Shown piece by piece: positions 54,430 to 62,689 of a stretch of 64,000 bases of DNA; the stretch's first letter is position 1; each line of letters starts with the position of its first letter. Position numbers and translations under genes: made by a program. The stretch comes from Pseudomonas agarici (lineage in GTDB: Bacteria; Pseudomonadota; Gammaproteobacteria; Pseudomonadales; Pseudomonadaceae): the NCBI RefSeq assembly GCF_900109755.1, contig NZ_FOAR01000028.1:1-64000 (forward strand), written 5' to 3'. Below the pieces are notes generated by a model, which searched no databases, was not told the origin of the DNA, and saw nothing but the letters and a program-made list of their open reading frames with translations.

Positions 54430-55353
54430 ATGCTCAGTTTCAAACAACTGGAAGCGGTATTCTGGGGCGCGCGCCTGGGGACCTTCGCCGCCGCGGCAGA
54501 GCGCCTGCACACCAGCGAGTCGGCCATTTCCAAACGGGTTTCGGAGCTGGAAATCTTCCTCGGCAAGGCCTTGTTCGACCGCTCCAAACGACGGGTGAAG
54601 CTGACCCACGACGGCCTCGAATTCGTCGAGCAAGCAGAGGAAATGTTGCGCAACCGCGACCGCCTGCTCGCGCGCATGGGCAAGGAATCGGCCCAGGTCA
54701 AACGCTTCCGAGTCGGCGTCACCGAGCTGATCGCCCTGACCTGGCTACCACAACTGGTACAGGCGTTTCGTGAGCGCTACCCGGATATCTCTTTCGAACC
54801 GGAGATCGACCTGAGCATCAACCTGGTCGAAAAACTCCAGGCTGGCCAAGTCGACCTGGTGATAGTGCCCAAGGTGTTCTCGGCAGATCGAGTGGTGGCG
54901 GTGCCGCTTCAGGAAATGCGGTTGTCGTGGATGTGCCGTCCCGACCTGATCGACAACCAGGGCGAGCGCCTGAGTTTCGATGAGTTGGCGCAGTACCCGA
55001 TCCTGACGCAGACCGGTCGTTCCGGTGTGGACGTGGTCTACGACGCCTGGTTTAAGGAGAAAACCGCCCGAATTCGCAAGGTGTACGCCGGTAACAGCCT
55101 GATCTCCCTGGCGACCCTGACCATACTCGGCTTCGGTGTCAGCTACTTGCCATCGCTGTATTTCAGCGATTTAGCGCGCAAGAACCTACTGCGTGAGATC
55201 ACCCTGGACGAACCCAGCCCACTGATTCAGTACAACGCGGTGTACCTGGGCGAAGACAGCATTGCCGGCTTTAGCGCGCAGATCGCCCAACTCTGCATCC
55301 TGCACTGCGACTTTTCCAAGCCCAGCTTCGACCCCATGGGGCTCAGCCAGTGA
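54430..55353 (+). CDS. LysR family transcriptional regulator
   Basis: A 307-residue LysR regulator. The winged helix is LSFKQLEAVFWGARLGTFAAAAERLHTSESAISKRVSELEIFLGKALFDRSKRRVKLT. The effector domain includes FRVGVTELIALTWLPQLVQAFRERYPDISFE and GQVDLVIVPKVF. The ATG at 54430 is used because the DNA-binding domain starts there; the open frame has 14 more codons upstream. It is divergent from the operon it most probably controls, with the imported compound or an intermediate as inducer. Confidence 0.9.
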   Translation: MLSFKQLEAVFWGARLGTFAAAAERLHTSESAISKRVSELEIFLGKALFDRSKRRVKLTHDGLEFVEQAEEMLRNRDRLLARMGKESAQVKRFRVGVTELIALTWLPQLVQAFRERYPDISFEPEIDLSINLVEKLQAGQVDLVIVPKVFSADRVVAVPLQEMRLSWMCRPDLIDNQGERLSFDELAQYPILTQTGRSGVDVVYDAWFKEKTARIRKVYAGNSLISLATLTILGFGVSYLPSLYFSDLARKNLLREITLDEPSPLIQYNAVYLGEDSIAGFSAQIAQLCILHCDFSKPSFDPMGLSQ

Positions 55354-55539
55354 AGCCGGGATCCAACGACAATATCGATGGGTGTATCAAGTCACTGGCC
55401 GGGAAGAAAGTACGTTTCTTCCTTTGCCGCTCAAATTTCAAGCGTTGTTATGTGTTGTGTGTATTTGAGGCTTGCAGGAGGACGTTTGGTTGTGTACCAC
55501 ACACAAAAAATTAAGAGGAGGTGTAGTTATCTGGCCGAC

Positions 55540-56892
55540 TCAGGTCCAAGATTTTAGGATCTGCTTAGGCTCAATCATTGAATAGACCCATTCGTTTCCT
55601 TGTTTGGCCTTGCGGAACAGTTTCAGACCAACCAAACCATTCAATACCGTCGCAGCTGTATTGTACGCGCAGTTGAGGTTTTCTTTAACGTTGTTAACTG
55701 TAAATAATCTATTATTACCAGATCTAGCAACGTTAAAAACGACTCGTTGCTTTTCTGACAATTTTCCAAACAGGCCGGACTCGTACAAGAATGTGTTAAA
55801 GGCATCGATTGATGCCACAGCATCGTCATAATTTTTCTTGAATTGCCTAATCGCTCTAGCAATCACGCGACACTGATAATCGATAAAATACGTCAAGTCC
55901 ATCTCATCAGTTTCGGTGTACAGATAGCTCTTCCCGTATTTTATAGGTGCAATTTTCAACAGCGTACTAATAGCGATGTACCGAAAGCCGCCAAACCCCT
56001 TTTTAAACAGGTACCAGTAGAACAGCGACCTTGCTACCCGGCCATTCCCATCGTGGAAGGGGTGCTCGTAGCCTACGATAAAATGCAATATGATCGCCTT
56101 TATCATCGGGTGGATGTAATTCTGGTTGCTGATATCGGTATGGTTAGTGTTAACCCATTCAATAATCTTTTGTAGTCGCGCCTTCAAATGTTCGGCAGGA
56201 GGAGGCTGGTGAACTACGTTTCCTTCTCCGTCTTCCACGACTACGTTGTCATCGCTACGAAATACGCCCGGATAATACCGCTCATCATCTATACCTTCTA
56301 CCCCGACTTGATGTAGGTCAGTAATTAGTTTTAGCGATAAGTCTTTGTTACGGCATTCCCAGGCATGTTGCATCATTTTAAAGTTTCCGATGATCATTTT
56401 TTCATCGGGCGTTCTTGGGCCACGCTTTCTGCTCAATAAATCCTTGGCGACTTTCGTGGTAGTGGCAGCACCCTCTAATTGGCTGCTGCTAATAGCTTCA
56501 TCCTCAACCAGATCATTGAGCAAATATTGCAACTGTTTCGTTTCTCCAATGCTGGAGCACATCCACTCTAACGCTGCTGTAGTCGTATTCTGGTCACAAG
56601 CCGATACGGCAATATGCATTGCTGGGGTATAGAGGAAGTTACACACTTGTGGCGGCTGCCCCAGGCTAATCACAGAAGCCAGTTGCTTGTTTCTCGCGCT
56701 TTTTACTACCGACCACGCAAGTGCCTGGTCCAGCTCCTTTGGAAATCGAAAGCGCATTTTGTCGAAAGGCAGATAGCGGCCTTGGCCGTCTAAGACCTGA
56801 CCGACCTCCAGATAGGCTCCAATCTGATCGGTATGCTCCTTGATGATGCGGCCGAAGGGATTAAGGATCGCTTTTGGCGGCGACTTGATCAT
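55540..56892 (-). CDS. Fic family protein with N-terminal inhibitory motif and winged-helix tail
   Basis: A 450-residue Fic protein. The catalytic motif is HPFHDGNGRVAR (residues 276-287), complete with His, Asp and both Arg, so AMP transfer to a target Tyr/Ser/Thr is expected. The N-terminal helix SSSQLEGAATT holds the (S/T)xxxE(G/N) inhibitory motif, so the enzyme can block itself. The C-terminal 90 residues form a winged helix (LSEKQRVVFNVARSGNNRLFTVNNVKENLNCAYNTAATVLNGLVGLKLFRKAKQG), probably for DNA binding. ATG 56892 follows AGGGAAAA; the frame extends 19 codons upstream. AT-rich codon use differs from the left half of the window. Target unknown; no partner antitoxin is needed or seen. 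Confidence 0.9.
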   Translation of the reverse strand: MIKSPPKAILNPFGRIIKEHTDQIGAYLEVGQVLDGQGRYLPFDKMRFRFPKELDQALAWSVVKSARNKQLASVISLGQPPQVCNFLYTPAMHIAVSACDQNTTTAALEWMCSSIGETKQLQYLLNDLVEDEAISSSQLEGAATTTKVAKDLLSRKRGPRTPDEKMIIGNFKMMQHAWECRNKDLSLKLITDLHQVGVEGIDDERYYPGVFRSDDNVVVEDGEGNVVHQPPPAEHLKARLQKIIEWVNTNHTDISNQNYIHPMIKAIILHFIVGYEHPFHDGNGRVARSLFYWYLFKKGFGGFRYIAISTLLKIAPIKYGKSYLYTETDEMDLTYFIDYQCRVIARAIRQFKKNYDDAVASIDAFNTFLYESGLFGKLSEKQRVVFNVARSGNNRLFTVNNVKENLNCAYNTAATVLNGLVGLKLFRKAKQGNEWVYSMIEPKQILKSWT

Positions 56893-56893
56893 G

Positions 56894-56968
56894 ATTTCAA
56901 TTTTCCCTGAATTTGAAATGAGCATACATCTACATTCCATGCATTTCAATTTTTGTAGATTTTGAAAT
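56894..56968 (-). promoter_or_regulatory. Fic promoter between two identical operators
   Basis: Two copies of ATTTCAA-N12-TTGAAAT lie at 56894-56919 and 56943-56968. Read on the minus strand, TTGAAA (56949-56944), a 17-base spacer and TATGCT (56926-56921) make a promoter. The -35 box is inside the distal operator, and the proximal one covers the leader up to the fic start codon. The spacing suggests self-repression by the Fic protein's winged helix. Confidence 0.8.
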
Positions 56969-57078
56969 GGTGAGCTCGACGGTTCATAAGCGCCTCGAAA
57001 GGCCAGCGGTGTGAGGCGATCTCACTGAACCCTAACTCCGCTAACCGCCGAAATGACTTCGAAGGTCAGCGAGGCAAT

Positions 57079-57540
57079 TCACTGAGGCAACTCGCGGGCT
57101 TGGAATACCCAGCACTTCACTTTGATATTACGCATGGCTACTCGCGGCACCGCCATCCTTCGATTCCCCGAAATGGGACTGAGGGTGGCCGCGCGTCAAG
57201 TCATGCGCAACGCAGTGGAGGGTATTTCGCTAACCACGTGATTGGTCATTTCGGTAAGGGCGTGACCGGCTGTTTCGGAACAGGCGGAAATCGGTCACGC
57301 CCCTACCGAAATAGGCGGTCACGGTGGGCCGATATACGCACGTAAGGACGGAGATGATATCGAGGACGATGAGCCGTTTTGATCCGTGCCATAAGCGCCC
57401 TGCTGCATGCATCCATGCGATGGGGCTTGATGCGTCTTCAACCGGTACACTGCTGCTACGCTTATCCACAATTGCTGGGGCAAAAATCAGCAATCCCCCC
57501 TGGGTCAATTTTCAATCGGCAGGGGGGCAGTTTTCAATAA
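57079..57540 (-). mobile_element. Remnant of an IS21-family element (left end and istA start)
   Basis: On the minus strand an open frame from 57156 to 57079 begins MAVPRVAMRNIK, which matches the N-terminus of Pseudomonas IS21-type IstA, then diverges and stops after 25 residues. Upstream of it lie a near-perfect 21-base inverted repeat (57248-57268 and 57292-57312, one mismatch, containing GGGCGTGACCG) and two direct copies of a GGGtCAaTTTTCAAT-like sequence (57500-57540). Such multiple terminal repeats are typical of IS21 ends. The rest of istA and istB is gone. Confidence 0.55.
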
Positions 57541-57585
57541 GCGCCAACAACCTTACGTTCTCGCCACTCGCCGAGAGAGGTAAAA

Positions 57586-58245
57586 GTGACTGATAACCTG
57601 TTTTTTCCGTATCAAAGCCTGGCCACCGATCTGCTGACGCATCTTCCTGAGGACAGTGGAGATGGCTCGCACGATCTTTCGCATATCCATCGTGTTTGGG
57701 TTAACGCCAGCGTTATTCAGGCCATGGAAGGAGGGGATCTCGAGATTCTTTTGGCGGCGACCATCCTGCATGATTGCGTTGCTGTCGAGAAAAACTCGCC
57801 ACTGCGAGCGAAGGCTTCAACACTCTCATCGGAAAAAGCGTCGACTATTTTATCCGGCTTGGGATGGTCAGAGTCGAAGGTCATGGCAGTGGCGCACACG
57901 ATAGAAAGCCACAGCTTTTCCGCAGGGTTGGAACCGCTCACACTCGAAGCCAAAATACTCCAGGACAGTGACAGGCTTGATGCAATTGGCATGGTGGGGA
58001 TCGCCAGGTGCTTCTATACAGCGGGCCGCATGGGGGCGGCTTTATATGATGTGACCAACCCAACGGCATCTGGCAGGGAATACCAAGACAAGCAGTTCGC
58101 TATCGAACACTTCCAAACCAAGCTGCTCAGACTGGCCTCCGGGTTTAGAACAAATGAAGGTAAGCGCATGGCGGCAAAAAGACATCAACGTCTTGATCAC
58201 TTTCTAAGCGCATTCATGGCGGAGGTCCGCGCGTTGGAGTACTGA
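57586..58245 (+). CDS. HD-domain phosphohydrolase
   Basis: A 219-residue HD-fold hydrolase: HDLSHIHRVWVNA (first His), ATILHDCV (HD pair) and QDSDRLDAIGMVGIARCFYTAGRMG (distal Asp). This is the metal-dependent nucleotidase/phosphodiesterase core of YedJ-like proteins. It starts at GTG 57586 with GAGAGGTAAAA ahead. It sits just past the IS21 remnant and converges with the exporter gene. It may belong to the peptide locus as a nucleotide-handling enzyme, or be unrelated cargo. Confidence 0.85.
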   Translation: MTDNLFFPYQSLATDLLTHLPEDSGDGSHDLSHIHRVWVNASVIQAMEGGDLEILLAATILHDCVAVEKNSPLRAKASTLSSEKASTILSGLGWSESKVMAVAHTIESHSFSAGLEPLTLEAKILQDSDRLDAIGMVGIARCFYTAGRMGAALYDVTNPTASGREYQDKQFAIEHFQTKLLRLASGFRTNEGKRMAAKRHQRLDHFLSAFMAEVRALEY

Positions 58246-58330
58246 TGCCTAGTCCAAGCGAGACACTCCGAGCCTGCGACATCCTGTACCGGCAATACAG
58301 GGCAACAGATGTCGATGCACCATCAATCGC

Positions 58331-59626
58331 TTAATTCGCGTGCAGGGCACCTTTGGGAACACCAAATTTTAGCAAGTTGAGCCGCTCGCGTGATGTAAGC
58401 AGCAAGAGGCAAATCAAAAACGTGATCGCGTAGGTAAAAAGTAAATACGACAAGGGCCTGTTATCCAGAAAGCCGGAGAAAACGGTCGAGACATAGACAC
58501 CATAGACAGACAGATTAATTATGATTTGTGGCGCGACGCTCTGCCCGTAGGCTCTAAGGTGAGCCGTGACCAACATCAATGAGGCGGTTGACAGCAACAT
58601 TGCCAAAATCCCCAAACTGATCCATGGATCCTGGCCCAATAAGTCCGCTCTCAAACCGTATAAGGGCAGAATAAGGTTGTCGAAGCATGTAATGAGTATT
58701 GCCGTGGGAAGCGCACTGGCCAGTAACAACAGAATAGGGTGTGCATGAAGAGGCTCAGTTCTATTTCGAGTGACATGGATACTATGGATTTGCGTAAATG
58801 CTGAAACGGGAATGGCCAGTAGAGAAACTATACTGATAGCAACAGAAAATACCGAAACAAAATCTTTATCAATAAGTAATAATCGTTTATTTGCCATGAA
58901 AAATGCCAGCCGTTGTAGCGCCAAGCCAAAACCTTGGGGGGCTCCTATTGCAATGAGCATACGCATCGTGTCGAGATTGACGTGTAAGGAGAACAATCGA
59001 TTTTTTCTACTGATGTAGAGGTAGTAGATTAATTCAAAGAAACCACAGACAGTCATTAGTACAACCACGGCGTAAGAGTAGTTTAATGGGCTATGTATGA
59101 AAAATCCGATAATGGCAAGGGTGATGAGTGGTACAAACCCGATCATTCTTCCGATATTACTGCTGCGATCTTTGATCCAGGCCTCGTAATAACAGTTGAA
59201 AAAACTAGTAAGGACGTAGATGAAAATATAGGTAATGTACCAGGCAGCCAGCTCTTTAGCCTTGTAATTAGAAGGGTAGGCGGAAATTTCGTTGGAAGAG
59301 AAGAGCAGAATAACACTGCAGGCTGACGCTACCAAACTGGCGAAAACCAACGCTAAAAAAAAGATGGAATTAAAGATGTCCTTGTTTTCAGTGTCTTTCG
59401 GCGAGGGGGTTAAATTTCCGATTGCGTAAAAAGTAAAAGTGGCTATGGTCGCGGGAAATACAAAAGCTGAAGAGATGTAGCTGAAAAAAGAAAATTCTTC
59501 GAAATTTTTATTGGCAACCAGAATGCCTACGAGCGAAATGCCCAAGTACGGAAAAAAACGGTTGGCGGAAAATTTTAAAATATTAGATTTATAAAACTTT
59601 AGATAGTTGGATGTGTGGGTATGCAT
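58331..59626 (-). CDS. Multi-pass membrane exporter or flippase (MATE/Wzx-like)
   Basis: A 431-residue protein with about twelve hydrophobic helices, by pattern of the MATE/oligosaccharide-flippase type (YLGISLVGILVANKNFEEFSFFSYISSAFVFPATIATF; IAIGAPQGFGLALQRLAFFMANKRLLLI; VSLLAIPVSAF). It starts six bases after the kinase-like gene's stop with no clear ribosome site, so it is probably translated by coupling. It is AT-rich in base use. It may export the product of this locus. Family assignment is by overall pattern only. Confidence 0.7.
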   Translation of the reverse strand: MHTHTSNYLKFYKSNILKFSANRFFPYLGISLVGILVANKNFEEFSFFSYISSAFVFPATIATFTFYAIGNLTPSPKDTENKDIFNSIFFLALVFASLVASACSVILLFSSNEISAYPSNYKAKELAAWYITYIFIYVLTSFFNCYYEAWIKDRSSNIGRMIGFVPLITLAIIGFFIHSPLNYSYAVVVLMTVCGFFELIYYLYISRKNRLFSLHVNLDTMRMLIAIGAPQGFGLALQRLAFFMANKRLLLIDKDFVSVFSVAISIVSLLAIPVSAFTQIHSIHVTRNRTEPLHAHPILLLLASALPTAILITCFDNLILPLYGLRADLLGQDPWISLGILAMLLSTASLMLVTAHLRAYGQSVAPQIIINLSVYGVYVSTVFSGFLDNRPLSYLLFTYAITFLICLLLLTSRERLNLLKFGVPKGALHAN

Positions 59627-59631
59627 GGATG

Positions 59632-60309
59632 TTATATCCCAAAGTCTGATAAAGACTCCATAACCTCATGTGCCATGAAATCAATGGGTTTATGGTCTGC
59701 TTTGATTATCATCCAACCGTTTTGCGCGGCGAGATCCAGATAAATCTCTCTGAGTGTATTTTGATAGGCAATGAAGTCGCTTTTGCTTGAGCCTTTCAAG
59801 CCATCCATTCCTCCACTCTCTGAAAAGCCATAGGAGGTCTTTCTCTCTGCGGCAATTTTAGGGTCTACATCTATATATATAACCGGGCTGGGGCGTGTGA
59901 GGCTGTAGAAGGCGGTCAGCATGGCTTCATACATATAGTCGGCTTTTAATCGATAGCGCACCAAATATTTATAGCACCAGCTTTCCATTATGACATTGTG
60001 GCCCTCAACCAGAGCGGGCTTAATTTGTGTGTTGTCTATGACATGAAACCAGGCTGCCAGCAAATACAGCCAGTGCATATCGCCAAGCTCGTCCATCGGC
60101 GCACCCTTGGGGTACTCCCAAAGGATGCTGCGGATAGTGGAGATATGATTGTCGGTGTAGGAGGAAAACGCAGGCGGGTATTTTTTATCGACAAGGACGA
60201 GCTTGCTCTTGATTCGATTTTTTAACAAGGGACCAAGCGCCTCAAACAAAGTCGACTTTCCCGCACCATCCAGGCCCTCAAACGCAACAAAAAATTGCTT
60301 ATCAGTCAT
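59632..60309 (-). CDS. Thymidylate-kinase-like P-loop protein
   Basis: A 225-residue P-loop kinase of the thymidylate-kinase type: FVAFEGLDGAGKSTLFEAL (Walker A at about 14-21), LVEGHNVIMESWCYKYLVRYRLKAD (the DRY/lid-like segment changed to ESW) and VIYIDVDPKIAAERK. The normal DRF/DRY motif of TMP kinases is not kept (ESWCYKY instead), so the phosphate acceptor is probably not TMP. It lies two bases after the nucleotidyltransferase gene. Such stand-alone paralogues often act in secondary metabolism. Confidence 0.8.
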   Translation of the reverse strand: MTDKQFFVAFEGLDGAGKSTLFEALGPLLKNRIKSKLVLVDKKYPPAFSSYTDNHISTIRSILWEYPKGAPMDELGDMHWLYLLAAWFHVIDNTQIKPALVEGHNVIMESWCYKYLVRYRLKADYMYEAMLTAFYSLTRPSPVIYIDVDPKIAAERKTSYGFSESGGMDGLKGSSKSDFIAYQNTLREIYLDLAAQNGWMIIKADHKPIDFMAHEVMESLSDFGI

Positions 60310-60311
60310 GG

Positions 60312-61406
60312 TCAGACCTTATAGTGTTCGAAATTGAATTTATCAACAGCCAGCACATCGACTGAGCTGAAAGCTTCGAGGTATTCGGATAAGGTCTGGG
60401 GAGTTAATTTCAATACGTCTTCAGCCTTCTTTTGTAGCGTGGTGATAGATGACGTATTGTCAATCAGTGCCCACAGATTGGCGGCCGTCGCAGGTAGCTC
60501 AAGTAAAGGCGTAGAGGAAACCACCATGTAGAATTTTCCCTGCGTCTCAATAACGCGACTTAACGCAGACTTACGTAATATCATATTGCCGGTATCATTC
60601 GGCTTGTGCAGGAACCTGGCATTCCAGTCAAAATCGCCCAACTCATCGGCCTCGAATCGAACGTAGTCGCCCACTACTTGCTGAAAGCGGAATGCCCGCT
60701 CTATATAGATATTGCCTGTGATCTCATTTTCATAGGGCACCACTGACATCAGCTGGATAAATTCTTTATAGGCTGGGTGCTGCAGCCCCAAATACTTTTC
60801 GGCGTAAGCCAGTTGCCACTTTTCCAGCAGCGATGTCGCACCGAAGACTGCCAGTAAGCGGTTGAATGTTTGCCTGACGGCATGGTGAGCGTTGAGCAGC
60901 GCTGAAGCATGATCATTAACTAGGAGGTTCCCGGCGCAGACCTTTAGCGAGCGCTCCGCATACAGGAAACATAGCTCGGACAGTCGCTCCGCGAATGTTT
61001 GCGTATCCAGAAGGTTTTTTAGTTTCTGGAAGGCTGCCTGACCGGTCAAGCCGATACCTGAATGTACGCGATGACACAGCAACAGCTCATAGGGCGAAAT
61101 GTTCGCCAAATCCTTACCGGTGTGAACAAATTCAAATATACCAACCAGCTTTGATAGCTTTATGGAGGTGACTTCAATCGGGCGTTCAAAATCGGTCAGC
61201 AGGATTTCAGTTTCTTCGCATTCATCGTAAACGGCATAAATGTCGTAATCGGATTTAGGTGTTGATAGACCTTCTGCGATTGACCCTGACAAAAAGGTAA
61301 ATAGAGGTTGTTGATTCTTGAGATAGTTTTTATCCAGGAAGGCTTCAAGTGCGGATATATCGGCAGAGGATAGAGCTTTGGCATCTTGTTTATGGACGTG
61401 GTTCAT
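60312..61406 (-). CDS. Nucleotidyltransferase with PqqD-like C-terminal domain
   Basis: A 364-residue protein. Near residues 33-55 is the polymerase-beta-type nucleotidyltransferase signature FLSGSIAEGLSTPKSDYDIYAVY (GS and the metal-binding D-x-D). The middle is helical (about 120-270). The last 85 residues (FYMVVSSTPLLELPATAANLWALID, then LQKKAEDVLKLTPQTLSEYLEAF) follow the PqqD/RiPP-recognition-element pattern. ATG 61406 has GAGAG ahead; a GTG at 61421 is also open. A transferase joined to a peptide-binding domain fits nucleotidylation of a ribosomal peptide, such as the one at 62524. This is inference. Confidence 0.75.
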   Translation of the reverse strand: MNHVHKQDAKALSSADISALEAFLDKNYLKNQQPLFTFLSGSIAEGLSTPKSDYDIYAVYDECEETEILLTDFERPIEVTSIKLSKLVGIFEFVHTGKDLANISPYELLLCHRVHSGIGLTGQAAFQKLKNLLDTQTFAERLSELCFLYAERSLKVCAGNLLVNDHASALLNAHHAVRQTFNRLLAVFGATSLLEKWQLAYAEKYLGLQHPAYKEFIQLMSVVPYENEITGNIYIERAFRFQQVVGDYVRFEADELGDFDWNARFLHKPNDTGNMILRKSALSRVIETQGKFYMVVSSTPLLELPATAANLWALIDNTSSITTLQKKAEDVLKLTPQTLSEYLEAFSSVDVLAVDKFNFEHYKV

Positions 61407-61644
61407 CGATAAATCTCTCACAGGAATGATGATTCAGGCCGCCAGTTTTAACACTGCAGAGACATGTGGGTTAGCACTGGCCGTAGTTCAATGTGCGCAA
61501 CAGTTGAAAAGGAGTGATTTAGGAAAGGTAGGTGTCGTGATTCGTTAGCCGCTGCTGGCTGGATTGCGGGTACGCAAATTGTCTGGGGCATCTGGAGCAT
61601 CCTTGTTCCATGCTGATTTCCGTTTCAAGCAAACTTACTTCTTA
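61407..61644 (-). other. Long leader of the nucleotidyltransferase operon
   Basis: About 235 bases of probable transcribed but untranslated sequence between the promoter and the nucleotidyltransferase start. No open frame or terminator-like hairpin with a T run stands out. The length allows post-transcriptional control. Confidence 0.4.
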
Positions 61645-61673
61645 GAATTAACACGCCGAACAAAAGCTGTCAA
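61645..61673 (-). promoter_or_regulatory. Promoter of the nucleotidyltransferase-kinase-exporter operon
   Basis: Read on the minus strand: TTGACA (61673-61668), a 17-base spacer and TAATTC (61650-61645). This is a near-consensus sigma-70 promoter reading into the long leader ahead of the gene ending at 60312. Confidence 0.7.
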
Positions 61674-61879
61674 CTCCGGTAAGGAGGTTTTGAATTTTTG
61701 AAATAGTGTCGAAAATACTCACAAAGCAAGCTGCCTAAAATATCGAAAATTGATGGCAATATGACATGTGTCGTAGCAATTAAAATTAGTTGAGCACGAA
61801 TAGCCTTCAGGAATCCTTAGGGGCGGTTGCTGCTGTTTCGACTGACAGTGTTTAAATCACTAGGGCGGATTGACACCTG

Positions 61880-62337
61880 ACTAGGTTCTGTACGAAATCC
61901 TTTGACACTGCCATCGCTGCACTTGAACACCGATATTCGGTAGGGGCAGACAGGCCAGTGACATCTCGTATGCCCAACCACTGCTCGATGAAGCCTATAT
62001 CCCCAGTTTGCGCGGTCGTCCTCGCAAACGATGTCGCTGGCTTTTGGCTGACAAAGGCTACGATGTTGAGGCTCTGCGTCGCTACTGTGACCGTTACCGG
62101 ATGCAGTCGGTAATCCCTCTGCGATCCATGAAACGCAAACCCAAGCTCGGTTTGCCTCGCTTGTTTGATCGGCCAAAATACCGGTAGCGCAACATCGTCG
62201 AACGCATGTTCGGCTGGCTGAAAGAAAACCGTCGTATCGTCACACGCTTCGACAAGCTTGCGAAAAGTTATGCAGCGATGGTCTCGTTAGCTTGTGCTAT
62301 GCGGTATTTGCGACATTACTTTTCGTACAGTGCCTAG
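61880..62337 (+). mobile_element. Internally deleted IS5-family element with broken transposase
   Basis: The ends are inverted repeats (CTGTACGAAA near 61887 and TTTCGTACAG near 62321) bordered on both sides by CTAG, the likely target duplication. The plus strand carries only the C-terminal part of an IS5-type transposase: ASDISYAQPLLDEAYIPSLR, CRWLLADKGYDVEALRRYC, RNIVERMFGWLKENRRI, ending at 62336. An in-frame TAG near 62187 breaks it and the first half is missing. It is therefore inactive on its own but could be moved by a full copy. Confidence 0.8.
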
Positions 62338-62438
62338 TGGGTTATGAATCACACTTAGCCCGTATGTATTGGGGAAACAGGGGATGTGACTTAGGTAGAG
62401 GGGACGTTAGTATCCGAGGAAAGAATTTTAAAAAAATA

Positions 62439-62466
62439 TTGACATAAATTAATTTGCTGCTAATTT
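62439..62466 (+). promoter_or_regulatory. Promoter of the poly-glycine peptide gene
   Basis: TTGACA (62439-62444), a 16-base AT-rich spacer and TAATTT (62461-62466). It lies about 55 bases ahead of the small gene's ATG and just outside the IS5-family remnant. Confidence 0.7.
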
Positions 62467-62523
62467 TTGTCCTGCGAAGAGCAATACCGCACTTCGGATC
62501 TACAAATCTAAGAAGGATTTTTT

Positions 62524-62634
62524 ATGACTAGTATCCGCGTTCTGAACACGCAAGAGCAAAGTGCTGTAAGTGCTAAGACCACGTTCACCGCTAGCGGCGG
62601 TGGCGGCGGCGGTGGCGTACATGCAAAGGCCTAA
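62524..62634 (+). CDS. 36-residue poly-glycine peptide, possible RiPP precursor
   Basis: A short gene with AAGAAGGA seven bases ahead of the ATG and its own promoter. The peptide begins MTSIRVLNTQEQSAVSAK, continues TTFTAS, has seven glycines in a row and ends VHAKA. The layout (polar, Ser/Gln/Glu-rich leader, small-residue spacer, Gly run, short basic end) is that of a ribosomal peptide precursor. It has no Cys, so lanthionine or sactipeptide chemistry is excluded; Ser, Thr, Lys, His and the C-terminus are possible modification sites. The large downstream gene begins 56 bases later. No homologue is recognised. Confidence 0.72.
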   Translation: MTSIRVLNTQEQSAVSAKTTFTASGGGGGGGVHAKA

Positions 62635-62689
62635 GTAGCACGTCAATAACGGACTGAATAGGGCACATGGATGTGCCACTAAAGGACTG

